Shown here in pieces: positions 26,807 through 35,531 of a stretch of DNA of 64,000 nucleotides. The position numbers and the translations under genes were made by a program. The DNA comes from JACCTU01 sp963809175 (lineage in GTDB: Bacteria > Actinomycetota > Thermoleophilia > Gaiellales > Gaiellaceae). The stretch's first letter is position 1; the number at the start of each line of letters is the position of its first letter. Under the pieces are notes generated by a model, which saw nothing but the letters and a program-made list of their open reading frames with translations, ran no database searches and was not told the origin of the DNA. Where the stretch lies: assembly GCA_963809175.1 (NCBI GenBank), contig CAWEIK010000003.1, forward strand, positions 904,071-968,070, written 5' to 3'.

Positions 26807-27694
26807 GTGGGCCGCCCCGGTCTCTCGATCGTCATTCCCGCCTATCGATCCGAGCAGACGATCGAGGCGAGTCTGCGTTCCTTCATCGCCCAGAGCTACC
26901 CCGCCGAGATCGTCGTCGTGGACAGCTCACCGGACGAGCGAACCGCCGCCGTCGTCGCGCAGTTCCCGGAGGTACGCCTCATCCGACCGCGCACACGGCT
27001 GCTTCCGCATGCGGCCCGCAACGAGGGCGTTCGCGCGACGTCGGGAGAGCTCTTGCTCTTCACCGACCCGGACATCTATCCGGACGGTCAGGCAGTGGAG
27101 GCGCTCGTGGCCGCGTGGGAACAACATGGTGGCGCAGTCGTCGCAGCGCTGACCAGCCACGGCGACGCGTGGCTCGAGCGCGGTCTGCACCTGACGAAGT
27201 TCGACCTCTGGCTGGCGGGGAGCACCGCGCGGCAGGTCGACGTCGGTCCGTCGAGCGGACTCCTCTGCACGCGCGAGGCGTTCGATCGAGTCGGCGGTTT
27301 CCGCGGCGATCTGATGCTCGGCGACACCGTGTTCTCGTGGGCGCTCGGAGACGCCGGCGTGCCGATCCGGCTCGAGCCGACTGCCGTCTTCCGGCACGAC
27401 CACGTGCAGGGGTGGCGTGACTTCCTGCGCGAGCGATTTGCGCGCGGACGCGAGTTCGCCGGGCTCCGACGTGCGCCCGACGAGCCCGTGCGGAAGCAGG
27501 TCGCCGACGTCGCTCTGACGGTCGTCCTGATCCGCCCCGCACGGGTGACGTTGCGAGCCCTGGCGAACGCGCGTCGAGCCGGCCGGTTTCGCGACGCCCT
27601 CGTGACACTGCCGATCGTCGCCGGCGGGACGCTCGCGTGGTTCGCCGGCGAAGTCGTCGGAGTTCTCAGGACGCCCGAGGGCACCAAGCGCTGA
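26807..27694 (+). CDS. Family 2 glycosyltransferase
   Basis: GT-A-fold glycosyltransferase of 295 residues, intact. N-terminal nucleotide-binding strand LSIVIPAYRSEQTIEASLRS, then ELLLFTDPDIYPDG as the metal-binding site, VGPSSGLLCTREAFDRVGGF and DTVFSWALGDAG. The C-terminus has a hydrophobic stretch (TLPIVAGGTLAWFAGEVVGV) likely to associate with the membrane. GTG start at 26807. Its TGA overlaps the ATG of the following GT4 gene (TGATG), so the two act together, probably in synthesis of a surface glycan with the convergent methyltransferase and GT2. Confidence 0.87.
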   Translation: MGRPGLSIVIPAYRSEQTIEASLRSFIAQSYPAEIVVVDSSPDERTAAVVAQFPEVRLIRPRTRLLPHAARNEGVRATSGELLLFTDPDIYPDGQAVEALVAAWEQHGGAVVAALTSHGDAWLERGLHLTKFDLWLAGSTARQVDVGPSSGLLCTREAFDRVGGFRGDLMLGDTVFSWALGDAGVPIRLEPTAVFRHDHVQGWRDFLRERFARGREFAGLRRAPDEPVRKQVADVALTVVLIRPARVTLRALANARRAGRFRDALVTLPIVAGGTLAWFAGEVVGVLRTPEGTKR

Positions 27695-28873
27695 TGAGGG
27701 TCCTCATGCTCGCGCACAACGTGACCGAGCGCGGGAGCGCGATCCGCGCGTTCTCGCTCGCGCGCTGGCTGGCCGCCGAAGGCCGCGAGGTGACGGTGCT
27801 CAGCGGTCGGCGTCGCGCAGGCTTGGCGACGACGCACGCATCGTTGGACGGCGTCAGTCTGATCGAGCCGCCTGACGTCCTTCCCTACCGCTTCCGCAAC
27901 GGCGGCCTCAGCCCGGTCGACCTCGCAGGGCGTGTCGTCCACGTGCTCCGCGAGCGCTACGACGTCGTGCACTCGTTCGAGCCGCGGCCGTGCGCAACGC
28001 TCCCCAGCCTCTTGGCGCAGCAGCGCGGCAGGACGGCCTGGGTCGCGGACTGGGCGGATCTCTGGGGGCCCGACGGCATGGCTGCGACCTGGCCCACGCC
28101 GCAGCGGCTCACGCTGGGAGACGTTCGACGGCGTCCTGCAGTCGTACACCCGTCGCCGCGCAGACGCCGTGACCGTGATCAGCAGCGACCTCGAGCGTCG
28201 CGCCGAAGCACTCGGCGTGCCTCCGGAGCGCATCCGGCGCATCACCGTCGGCGCGAACGACGATCTCTTTCGGCCGCAACCGGCCGGTGAGGCACGTGCG
28301 CGGTTCGGTCTACCGAGCGACGCGCTCGTCCTCGTTCACACCGGGTTTGCGCCGTTCGACGACTGGCTGCTGGCCCACACGTTCGCGGAGCTCGCGACCG
28401 CGGAGCCACGCGCGCACCTGCTCATGTCGGGGCGACGCTGCCCGCTGGTCGAGGAGCGGGCAGCTGCGGTCGGCGCGGCGAACCGCGTCGTGCACGTCGG
28501 CGCAGTTCCGTACCGCGAGCTGGGATCGGTGATGGCGTGCGGCGACGTGATGGTGGTGCCCTACACGGCGCAGCCGCACAACGAGGCACGCTTTCCCAAC
28601 CGCGCCGGTGACTACCTCGCCGCGGGGCGCCCGATCGCGACGAACCCGACGGGCGACCTCGGGCGGCTCGTCACGACGGAGCGGATCGGCATCGTCGCGC
28701 CGGAGACGCCCGAGGCGTTCGCGCGCGAGATCCTCGACCTCCTTCGACAGCCCTCAGTGCGCGACGAGATGGGGACGCGGGCGCGCGTGCTCGCCGAGAC
28801 GACGCACTCCTGGCGCGCCGTTGCGGCGCGCGTCGGCGAGCTGTACGACGAGCTGGCCGGCGTCAGGTCGTGA
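27694..28873 (+). CDS. Family 4-type (GT-B) glycosyltransferase (one frameshift)
   Basis: GT-B fold glycosyltransferase of about 393 residues when corrected. The N-terminal Rossmann half has VLMLAHNVTERGSAIRAFSL and DVVHSFEPRP; the frame breaks near 28110-28120 and continues with VLQSYTRRRADAVTVIS. The C-terminal half shows RIRRITVGANDDLFRP and the acceptor/donor-site region ACGDVMVVPYTAQPHNEARF and GDYLAAGRPIATNPTGDLG. ATG at 27694 overlaps the upstream GT2 stop. It meets the minus-strand GT2 gene with an 11-bp convergent overlap. Confidence 0.84.
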
Positions 28874-29816
28874 AGGCGGTCGCGGGCCCGCGGTCCTGAT
28901 CGAGCTCGTAGTTCGAGAACCGCCGCGCTTCACCGCGATCCCCGCGCACCGCGCCCACGGCGAGCCCGAACGCCGCCGAGAGCTGCGAGAGGATCATCAC
29001 CGGCAGATGGCGGCGGAGCGTGCGACGGTGCTGCGGTGCTCGCGCCGTGCGCGCGAGGTCGACCATGCGTCGGGTCACCCACCACGGGATCCCGACCGCC
29101 TGCGCCGCGCGACGTGAGGTCGACCACCGTTCTTGGTGCGCCCACTCGGCGCCGAAGCTGACGTTCCAGAGGTAGTAGCCCTTGCAGATCGACGCCAGCG
29201 TCGTCTCGTTGAGGTGCGCGAGGCGGATCTCGGGGTTGATCAGAAACCGACGGCCACGCGCTCCCAACTGCCACTGCAACACCACCTCGCACGAGAGCAG
29301 CCGCTCGAGGTCGTCGCCGAACGCGAGCAGGTCGTCCCGTCGATACGCCGAGTTGTGGCCGACGACCAACGTCGACGGGCCGCGCTCCGTGAGCGGCGGC
29401 AGCCAGCGCGCGTAGTTCATCAGGCCGACCGCGTCGCTGATCCCGGAACCAGGGTTGAGCGGATGCACCTCGCCGCTCGCGCCGCAGAACTCGTCCGTGG
29501 AGAGCGACTCCTCGATCGCGAGCAGCCAACCGGGCAGCGCCAGCGCGTGCTCCTCGATGAACGCGACGATCGGCGCCTGCGCCAGTCGCGTGCCCTCCGA
29601 GCGCAGCTCACCGTACGTGCCCCGCTGTGGCCGCGGGAAGAGGCGGACCGGAGCTTCGTCGCTGCGTGGGAGCGGAGGCGATCCGTCGTTGGCCGCGTCG
29701 AGCAGAACGACCTCGGCGCGCTCGATCCCGTCCTGGTCGAGCACGCTCGCAAGCGAGCGCGCGGCACGATGACGGCGGTTGCCCGGAACGATCACGACGG
29801 AGACCGTCGGTGTCAC
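28863..29816 (-). CDS. Family 2 glycosyltransferase-like protein
   Basis: About 317 residues. The opening VTPTVSVVIVPGNRRHRAAR and later IVAFIEEHALALPGWL (with EEH in place of the usual DxD), GHNSAYRRDDLLAF and LINPEIRLAHLNETTLA are GT2-like, similar to predicted glycosyltransferases with a degenerate metal site. A hydrophobic stretch near the C-terminus (LPVMILSQLSAAFGLAVGAV) suggests membrane association. GTG at 29816 overlaps the stop of the methyltransferase gene (GTGA), so the pair is cotranscribed. Activity is less certain than for the 26807 enzyme. Confidence 0.72.
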   Translation of the reverse strand: MTPTVSVVIVPGNRRHRAARSLASVLDQDGIERAEVVLLDAANDGSPPLPRSDEAPVRLFPRPQRGTYGELRSEGTRLAQAPIVAFIEEHALALPGWLLAIEESLSTDEFCGASGEVHPLNPGSGISDAVGLMNYARWLPPLTERGPSTLVVGHNSAYRRDDLLAFGDDLERLLSCEVVLQWQLGARGRRFLINPEIRLAHLNETTLASICKGYYLWNVSFGAEWAHQERWSTSRRAAQAVGIPWWVTRRMVDLARTARAPQHRRTLRRHLPVMILSQLSAAFGLAVGAVRGDRGEARRFSNYELDQDRGPATAFTT

Positions 29817-30862
29817 GGCCCCACCGTCCGTCGTGCGAGGACGAGGAGCTCCTCTGCGCGCGCCGGTCGCACGAGCGCCATCGCGTCGGCGAGCCGGGTC
29901 CGTAGGCGAGCCGCGACACTCGCACGGCCGCTCCCCGCGAGCAGCGCGCTCCGTCCGTAGATCCAGGCAGTGAACGACGCTGTCGGCCGAGCGACGATCT
30001 CGAACCCGGCCTCGGCAACCAGCTCGTCCAGCGCGCCGCGTGTGAAGACGACGAGGTGCCGCGGAGGGTCGAGGCCGAGCCACCCCGAGCCGAAGCGGGC
30101 ATGGCCGGCAGAAGACAGGTTCGGGGTCACGAGCCAGAGGAAGCCACCGGGGCGCAAGAGCTCGTACGCACGAGCGAGTGCCGCGCGTGGGCGATGCAGG
30201 TGCTCGATCACATCCCCGAACGTGACCGCGTCGAGCGAGCCGCGCGGAAGGTCGACCGTCTCGATCGTCCCTACGGTCGCACTGAGGCCCGCGCGACGGC
30301 AGCTGGCCACTGCTGCGGGATCGAGATCGACGCCGAGCGCTCGCCAGCCCGCCTGCTGCGCCTGAGCGAGGAAGTCACCGTTGCCGCACCCCACGTCGAG
30401 CACAGTACCGCCGGTCTTGGGACGGGTCAGGTGTCGGACCTCGCGATCGCTCTTGGCCCGTCGCAGGGGGAAGAGCGCGGCGAAGGCTGGCCCGAGCCGC
30501 GACGCAGGCCGAAGCGTCGTCCCGTAGCGGACGTTGAGGTAGCCGTTCGCCAGCGAGTCACGGACACCCTGGAACCGCACGATCGGTCGACCCAGTGCGT
30601 CGTCGTGTGTGTAGTAGTCGGAGTACGCGAGCAGGATCGAGTCCTCCGTCGGCCGTGGGTCGAGGTACGCGGAGCCGCACCCGATGCAGCGCTGCAGAGT
30701 CCAGGTGCCCGGAGCGCAGCCGAACAGCCGATCGGTCAGCCCGTTGTGGAGCAGCTCGCGCTCGCCCGCACCGCAGGCGGGGCACGCCGTCACGCGTTCG
30801 AGGCCGTCCTCGGGCCAGTTGGTCCCGCCTGCACCCGGCACGGATCGCACGGCAAGGCCCAT
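29813..30862 (-). CDS. Class I SAM-dependent methyltransferase with N-terminal zinc-binding segment
   Basis: A 349-residue methyltransferase of the glycan/sugar-methylating type. An N-terminal Cys pair motif (TACPACGAGE, later RCIGCGSAYLDPRPT) is a small zinc-ribbon seen in this group. SAM-binding motif VLDVGCGNGDFLAQAQ, then LGVDLDPAAVASC and VTFGDVIEHLHRPRAAL, followed by LLRPGGFLWLVTPN. Placed directly upstream of a GT2 with a 4-bp overlap and next to two more glycosyltransferases, it probably modifies a surface glycan sugar or its lipid carrier. Confidence 0.86.
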   Translation of the reverse strand: MGLAVRSVPGAGGTNWPEDGLERVTACPACGAGERELLHNGLTDRLFGCAPGTWTLQRCIGCGSAYLDPRPTEDSILLAYSDYYTHDDALGRPIVRFQGVRDSLANGYLNVRYGTTLRPASRLGPAFAALFPLRRAKSDREVRHLTRPKTGGTVLDVGCGNGDFLAQAQQAGWRALGVDLDPAAVASCRRAGLSATVGTIETVDLPRGSLDAVTFGDVIEHLHRPRAALARAYELLRPGGFLWLVTPNLSSAGHARFGSGWLGLDPPRHLVVFTRGALDELVAEAGFEIVARPTASFTAWIYGRSALLAGSGRASVAARLRTRLADAMALVRPARAEELLVLARRTVGP

Positions 30863-30895
30863 CGGTCCAATGTAACCGTGCAGGCGGGCGGCGGC

Positions 30896-32533
30896 CTAGA
30901 CCGGCGGTGCGAGGCGCGCGCCGACGATCAGATCGGCTGCGCGAAGCGCGTCGGCGTTGCCGCTGACGGCTGCGACGAACTCCTCGCCCGGAAGCTCGAG
31001 GAGCTCGACGTCGGTCGTCGCGACGACCGTCGCCGTTCGCGGGACCTCGCGCAGCAGTGCAATCTCGCCGAAGTGCTCGCCCGGCCCGAGGTGCCGCACC
31101 GATCCCTCGTCCGGCGAGACCTCGACGGTTCCCGCGGCGATCATGAAGAACTCGTCGCCGCGCTCGCCTTTCGTGAGGATCGTGTCCCCCGCTACGAAGC
31201 GTCTCCGAACGAGCCGGCCCGCGAGGTACTCGAGCGTCGCCGGAGGCAGCGGCGAGAAGAGCGGCAGGGCGTGCAGGAGCTCGACCTCGGGAGCAGCGCC
31301 GGCGCGATCCATCGAGGCGAGTGAGCGCCACGACAGCACGGCGAGCACAGGGAGGATGGCACCGAACACGACGAGCGCCCACCGATCGCCGGCGAGGTCG
31401 ATCACCACGGGTGCGGCGACGGACCCGAGCGCAACCGCGACGAGAGTCACGCTCTCCATCGCCGCGAATGCACGGGCGAGCACCTCGTCGGGGACGGCGC
31501 GCTGCAGCAAGGTGTCGCCCGAGACGTCCACGATCGTGTTCCCCACTCCGACGACCGTGAGCGCGAAGATCGCAACGAGCGGCTCGGGCCAGATCCCGAT
31601 CAGGACGAGCGGCACCCCCCACAGGACGATCCCGGCGCCGAAGTCCGTTCCCAGCCGAGCACGCGCGACGAGCGCCGCGGCGGCGATCCCGCCCACGATC
31701 CCGCCCACTCCGAGCACCGAGTTGAGGTAGCCGACCCCCGATGCGCCGAGGTCGAGCGTTTCGAGCGCGAGCACGACGACGAGCACGCCGAGCGCGCCGT
31801 CGACGAACGTCTGCGCCGCGAAGAGGCCCGTCAGCACGGTGAGCCTCCGGTCGGCGACGATCGCGCGGAAGCCCTCGGAGGTCTCGCGCAGGAAGCCGCC
31901 GGCGGCGTCAGCGTCCTCCTCGTCGTCGGTGTCGACGCGCTTCGCCGGCTCGTCGACCGCTCCGATGAGCGCGGCCGACCAGACGAGGAGGGCCGCCGAG
32001 GCGGCGAAGGTCGCTTCGACGCCGGCCGTCGCGACGAGCACGCCGCCGAGCGCCGGGCCGACGAAGATGCCGACGCTCTCGATCGTGCTGGCGGCGACGT
32101 TGGCCGCCGTGAGCTCCTCCGGCGTCTTCGCGAGCCCGGGCACGAGCGCCGCCTGAGCGGGTCGAAAGGCGGTGCCGATCACCGTTCCGACGATCGAGAT
32201 CGCGTAGACGACGATCGGCGACCCGTCGGCGACGACGACGAAGGCCATCGAGCCGAGCAGCACCGCCCGGAGGAGGTCCGCCGTGACCATGACCCGCACC
32301 CGCGGAAAGCGGTCGCCGAGCGCGCCCGTGAACGGGGAGGCCGCGCCCGCCGCGATCCAGCGGGCAAGGCCGATCAGCCCGACGGCATACGCCCCGTCCT
32401 GCTGGTAGGCGTAGACCGCGATCGCGACCGTGTACGCCCAGCCGCCGATGTTCGATCCGGCCCAGGCGAGCTGCAGCCGCCGGAGATCGCGGTTCGAAAA
32501 GACCTGCCGAAAGGCAGTCAGGGACGCCCGCAC
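30896..32533 (-). CDS. MFS transporter fused to C-terminal cyclic-nucleotide-binding domain
   Basis: A 545-residue protein. Residues 1-410 form an MFS permease of the EntS/enterobactin-exporter-like group with about twelve hydrophobic segments (WIAAGAASPFTGALGDRFPR is the loop 2-3 motif region). Residues about 420-540 are a cyclic-nucleotide/CRP-like sensor: LPLFSPLPPATLEYLAGRLV, DTILTKGERGDEFFMIAAGT, LGPGEHFGEIALLREVPRTA with the phosphate-binding FGEIALL and Arg, and VELLELPGEEF. Transport of an unknown substrate gated by a cyclic nucleotide is plausible. It lies 33 bp after the methyltransferase start on the same strand and diverges from the small repeat protein. Confidence 0.86.
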   Translation of the reverse strand: MRASLTAFRQVFSNRDLRRLQLAWAGSNIGGWAYTVAIAVYAYQQDGAYAVGLIGLARWIAAGAASPFTGALGDRFPRVRVMVTADLLRAVLLGSMAFVVVADGSPIVVYAISIVGTVIGTAFRPAQAALVPGLAKTPEELTAANVAASTIESVGIFVGPALGGVLVATAGVEATFAASAALLVWSAALIGAVDEPAKRVDTDDEEDADAAGGFLRETSEGFRAIVADRRLTVLTGLFAAQTFVDGALGVLVVVLALETLDLGASGVGYLNSVLGVGGIVGGIAAAALVARARLGTDFGAGIVLWGVPLVLIGIWPEPLVAIFALTVVGVGNTIVDVSGDTLLQRAVPDEVLARAFAAMESVTLVAVALGSVAAPVVIDLAGDRWALVVFGAILPVLAVLSWRSLASMDRAGAAPEVELLHALPLFSPLPPATLEYLAGRLVRRRFVAGDTILTKGERGDEFFMIAAGTVEVSPDEGSVRHLGPGEHFGEIALLREVPRTATVVATTDVELLELPGEEFVAAVSGNADALRAADLIVGARLAPPV

Positions 32534-32595
32534 CGGGCGAGCATTGCAATCGGAGCCGGAAAGTGGAAGAAATGCAGGGGAAGAAAGTGCGGATA

Positions 32596-32615
32596 GTCAC
32601 CGTCTAGCTTGTGAC
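32596..32615. promoter_or_regulatory. Inverted repeat GTCAC-N10-GTGAC between divergent genes
   Basis: Arms GTCAC (32596-32600) and GTGAC (32611-32615) lie in the 108-bp gap between the MFS-cNMP gene and the small repeat protein, 27 bp before the latter's start. It could be an operator or a short hairpin. The orientation of the arms is opposite to a CRP site, so no specific regulator is proposed. Confidence 0.35.
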
Positions 32616-32641
32616 AAGTCGGTCCCACGGAAAGGAGCACC

Positions 32642-32851
32642 GTGTCGGAGCAGGAGAAGATCAGATCGTCCGAGGACGTCGAGGGCCATCGGCGCAGCTC
32701 GGCCCAGAGCGAGGAGCCCCGGGCTGAGGGCGAGAGCGACGAGGACGTCGAGGCGCATCGGCGCAAGTCACTCCAGGCGAACGAAGAGCCCAAGGCCGAG
32801 GGCGAGAGCGACGACGACGTCGAGCTCCATCGCAAGCGCACCTCCCAGTAG
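32642..32851 (+). CDS. Small acidic protein with three DVExHR repeats
   Basis: A 69-residue, highly charged, probably disordered protein. It contains three copies of one short unit: SEDVEGHRRSS, DEDVEAHRRKS and DDDVELHRKRT, separated by an almost exact pair of linkers (EEPRAEGESD and EEPKAEGESD). No cysteine, no membrane segment. GTG at 32642 is preceded by GGAAAGGAG at good spacing and a strong terminator follows at 32872-32895, so it is an independent, probably well translated gene. Function unknown; the repeats look like a recognition or binding unit or a modifiable precursor rather than an enzyme. Confidence 0.8.
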   Translation: MSEQEKIRSSEDVEGHRRSSAQSEEPRAEGESDEDVEAHRRKSLQANEEPKAEGESDDDVELHRKRTSQ

Positions 32852-32871
32852 GGAGCGAGGACTTGGCAGTC

Positions 32872-32895
32872 GCGGCCGGGGCTTGCCCCGGCCGC
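32872..32895. terminator. Strong GC hairpin after the small repeat protein
   Basis: Perfect 10-bp stem GCGGCCGGGG / CCCCGGCCGC with loop CTTG, followed by TTGCTGTTC. It sits 20 bp after the small gene and 8 bp before the stop of the convergent GAF gene, so it can serve both transcripts. Confidence 0.75.
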
Positions 32896-32902
32896 TTGCT
32901 GT

Positions 32903-33544
32903 TCAGGGGCGGATGATCTCTTCGAGCGCCGCGAGCAGCCGGAGCGCCGGTGGCCGCCGCTCCGGCGGCAGTGCCTCCAGGTTGCGGCCGAGGTGCGCCA
33001 GGCGCTGAAGCCCCTCGTCCGCGCCTTCGAGCGCGGCCCGCGCGCGCCGGGCGCGCAGGAGCAGGTCGAGCCCGATCGCCGCCTGGTTCGCGAAGCGGCT
33101 CAGCAGATCCATCTCGGCGAGCGTGAAGCGCGTTTCCTTCGGGCGGTCGAGCACCGACAGGACGCCGAGCGCGGTGTCCTCGTGCAGCAGCGGGACCGCC
33201 ATCATCGCCTTCGGGACGTAACCGGTCGACTCGGCGGCCTCCCGCCGGAAGCGTGGGTCACCCTGCACGTCCTCGAGCACGAGCGGCTGCCGCGTCGCGA
33301 GCACCCAGCCCGCGATCCCGGTGTCCGCCGGGAATCGCTTGCCGACGAGGTCCTCCGAGCCCTCGCCCGCGACGGCCTCGAACACGAGCTCCTCGGAGTC
33401 CTCGTCGAGCAGGAAGATCGACGAGGCCTTCGCGTTGAAGATCGCGCGGGCCGTCTCGACGATCGACGCCAGCAGCGATCGGTGCAGCTCGTCGCCCGCG
33501 AGCACCCCCGCTGCGACGGCCGCCTGGAAGCGATCGTCGCTCAA
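32903..33544 (-). CDS. GAF domain protein
   Basis: A 213-residue soluble sensor protein. A GAF domain spans about residues 15-160: SIVETARAIFNAKASSIFLL, DTGIAGWVLATRQPLVLEDV, AMMAVPLLHEDTALGVLSVL and ARFANQAAIGLDLLL-like ending. The last 45 residues are helical, Arg/Leu rich. The TTG start at 33544 overlaps the stop of the upstream subtilase (TTGA), so the two are translationally coupled, which suggests a sensor acting with the peptidase. Ligand unknown; no output domain is present. Confidence 0.8.
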   Translation of the reverse strand: MSDDRFQAAVAAGVLAGDELHRSLLASIVETARAIFNAKASSIFLLDEDSEELVFEAVAGEGSEDLVGKRFPADTGIAGWVLATRQPLVLEDVQGDPRFRREAAESTGYVPKAMMAVPLLHEDTALGVLSVLDRPKETRFTLAEMDLLSRFANQAAIGLDLLLRARRARAALEGADEGLQRLAHLGRNLEALPPERRPPALRLLAALEEIIRP

Positions 33545-34399
33545 GCGATGGGCCCGACGTTGTCGGAGGTGAGAGCGAGGACGCTCTTCAGCTGGAACGG
33601 CGGGAGCCGTGGATGCTTCGAGAGGATGAGCGCGCAGAGACCTGACATGTGCGGCGTCGCGAAGCTGTTGCCGGTGCACCGAAGCGTCGAGCCGTCGAGC
33701 CAGGCGACGTCGACCTCGAGGCCGCGCGCGAAGAACTCGACCGGCGGCTCGGGGTTGTAGTAGTAGACGAAGGGGTCGGGGTCTTCGTGGCTCCCCACCG
33801 AGATCACGGACGAGAAGCGCCACGGGTAGCTCTCGACGGGCATGTTGTGCGCCGAGGCGACCAGCACCGTGCGGCGGAAGTACGCGCTGTCGGCGAGCTC
33901 GTGCAACAGCTCGGCGAAGTCGCGCTTCGTGGTCGAGAGGCTCATGTTGATCACGTCGTAGCCCTGCTCGATCGCCCACCGGAGGCCGGCGAGCAGCACC
34001 CTGCCGCTTCCCTTGTATCCCTCGCCGAGCACGCGCACCGAGATGAGCTCGCACTCGGGCGCGAGCGAGCGGATCACGCCCGCGCACGCCGTCCCGTGAC
34101 CGCAGCGATCGCCCGAGTCGTCGTCGGAGACGATCGCTTCGCCTGCGTCGTCCACCGAGACCGCGTACGGCCGCCTGAACCGACCCGACGAGCGGATGGC
34201 CGTCCTCGACGCCGCTGTCGAGGATGCAGACGCGAACGCCGGCGCCCGTCGAGCCGCCGAAGGCCCACTCGCGCGTCACCTCCGCGGGCCAGCCGAGATC
34301 GAGGCGGATGCGGTCGACGGCGTCGGCCGGGAGGCTCCACGCGGGGAGTTCTTCGTCGGTCTCGTGCAGAACGACGTCGGCGACGTTCAGAGCGGCCAC
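33541..34399 (-). CDS. Cytoplasmic S8 family (subtilisin-like) peptidase, one frameshift
   Basis: Serine peptidase of about 285 residues. Catalytic triad: Asp in VCILDSGVEDGHP, His in DRCGHGTACAGVIRSLAP, Ser in GNSFATPHMSGLCALIL. The frame breaks near 34168-34175 between the Asp and His motifs; the corrected sequence reads RPYAVSVDDAGEAIVSDD across it. There is no signal peptide or long propeptide, so it is likely intracellular. GTG start at 34399. It is coupled to the GAF gene and diverges from terC. Confidence 0.82.
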
Positions 34400-34431
34400 G
34401 CCGCCGATTCAATCAGCTGAGGTGCCAAGCG

Positions 34432-34461
34432 GTCGCGGATCCGCGTGAGCGGATTCGCGAC
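34432..34461. other. Long imperfect hairpin between subtilase and TerC genes
   Basis: GTCGCGGATCCGC (34432-34444), loop GTGA, then GCGGATTCGCGAC (34449-34461): 13 bp with one G-T pair. It is in the 108-bp divergent gap, 33 bp from the subtilase start and 47 bp from terC. It may be an operator or an RNA hairpin; it does not resemble the yybP-ykoY riboswitch that often precedes terC. Confidence 0.5.
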
Positions 34462-34507
34462 GTGCGCAGCTTCCAGCTACCTAGTCGAGCGGTACAGTCG
34501 GCCGCCG

Positions 34508-35503
34508 ATGGAGGCCGCCTTCGCGTCGGGCGCGGCCGTCGTGGTCGCGGTCGGCCTCGGCGTCGAATCCCGCTTCTTTGCGCCGGGCCGGGCGCCGACG
34601 AAACGCGAGGCGATCGTCTGGAGCATCGGCTGGCTCCTGCTCGCCTGCGCGGTGGCCGCAGGCCTAGCGCTTGCAGGCGGACCCGCAGGCGAGTGGACGA
34701 CCGTCTACGTGATCGAGCGTTCCCTCTCGCTCGACAACGTGTTCCTGTTCTCGATGCTGATCGCCTACTTTCGCGTACCGCCGGAGTTGCGTGCTCGAGT
34801 CATCTTCATCGGCATCGCCGGCGCGCTCGCACTGCGCGCCGTCGCAATCGCCGTCGGCGTCGAGCTGATCGAGAGCGTGGAGGCCGTCATCTACGCGTTC
34901 GGAGTCCTGCTCCTGTACGTCGCCTATCGCGCGTTCCGCGGAGCCCCGGAGACGTCCGACCCGTTCGGGAACCCGGTGCTGCGCTTTGTCCGGCGCAGGG
35001 TCCCGACGACGTCCGACTTCCGTGGCCGTCGACTGGTCGTCCGCGAAGGGGGCCGTCTGTACGGAACGCCGCTGTTGCTCGTCGTCGCGGCGATCATCCT
35101 CGCCGACATCGCGTTCGCCGTCGACTCGATCCCGGCGGCGTTCGCGGTCACGCACGACGCGATGGTCATCTGGACCGCGAACGCGTTCGCGCTCCTCGGG
35201 CTCGGTTCGCTGCTTGCCCTCGTCGACGTCCTCGCTCGCCGCTTCCGGTACCTGAACAAGACGATCGCCCTCATCCTCGCGTTCGTCGGGATCAAGATCC
35301 TCGTGGACGACTTCGTCCACATCGGCGAGCTCGGCTCCCTCGCCGTCATCCTGGGCCTGCTGGTCGGCGGCGGCATCGCATCGCTCGTGGCCGACCGTCT
35401 CGACCCGCCTCGCCCGGCCGAAGAGGCGGAGCGGCGCCCGCCACGGTGCCCGAGGAGGCTCGAAACGAAGGAACCCACGTTGACCGGGGGCCGGGCTCCG
35501 TAG
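34508..35503 (+). CDS. TerC family integral membrane protein
   Basis: A 331-residue TerC/Alx-type protein, probably exporting metal ions such as manganese or supporting secreted metalloprotein loading. The family acidic motifs in membrane segments are present: VIERSLSLDNVFLFSMLI and LADIAFAVDSIPAAFAVTHD, with FVGIKILVDDFVHIGELGS near the end. Six to nine hydrophobic segments. ATG at 34508 is preferred over upstream codon 34445 because the upstream residues are polar and lie across the hairpin. The Arg/Pro-rich C-terminal tail is cytoplasmic. Confidence 0.87.
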   Translation: MEAAFASGAAVVVAVGLGVESRFFAPGRAPTKREAIVWSIGWLLLACAVAAGLALAGGPAGEWTTVYVIERSLSLDNVFLFSMLIAYFRVPPELRARVIFIGIAGALALRAVAIAVGVELIESVEAVIYAFGVLLLYVAYRAFRGAPETSDPFGNPVLRFVRRRVPTTSDFRGRRLVVREGGRLYGTPLLLVVAAIILADIAFAVDSIPAAFAVTHDAMVIWTANAFALLGLGSLLALVDVLARRFRYLNKTIALILAFVGIKILVDDFVHIGELGSLAVILGLLVGGGIASLVADRLDPPRPAEEAERRPPRCPRRLETKEPTLTGGRAP

Positions 35504-35531
35504 GGTGCCGCGCCCTCGCTAGGGTCAGCAG

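Noticed and set aside
34400..34507. yybP-ykoY manganese riboswitch before terC
   Set aside because: The leader is too short and lacks the conserved internal-loop sequences; only a simple hairpin is present.
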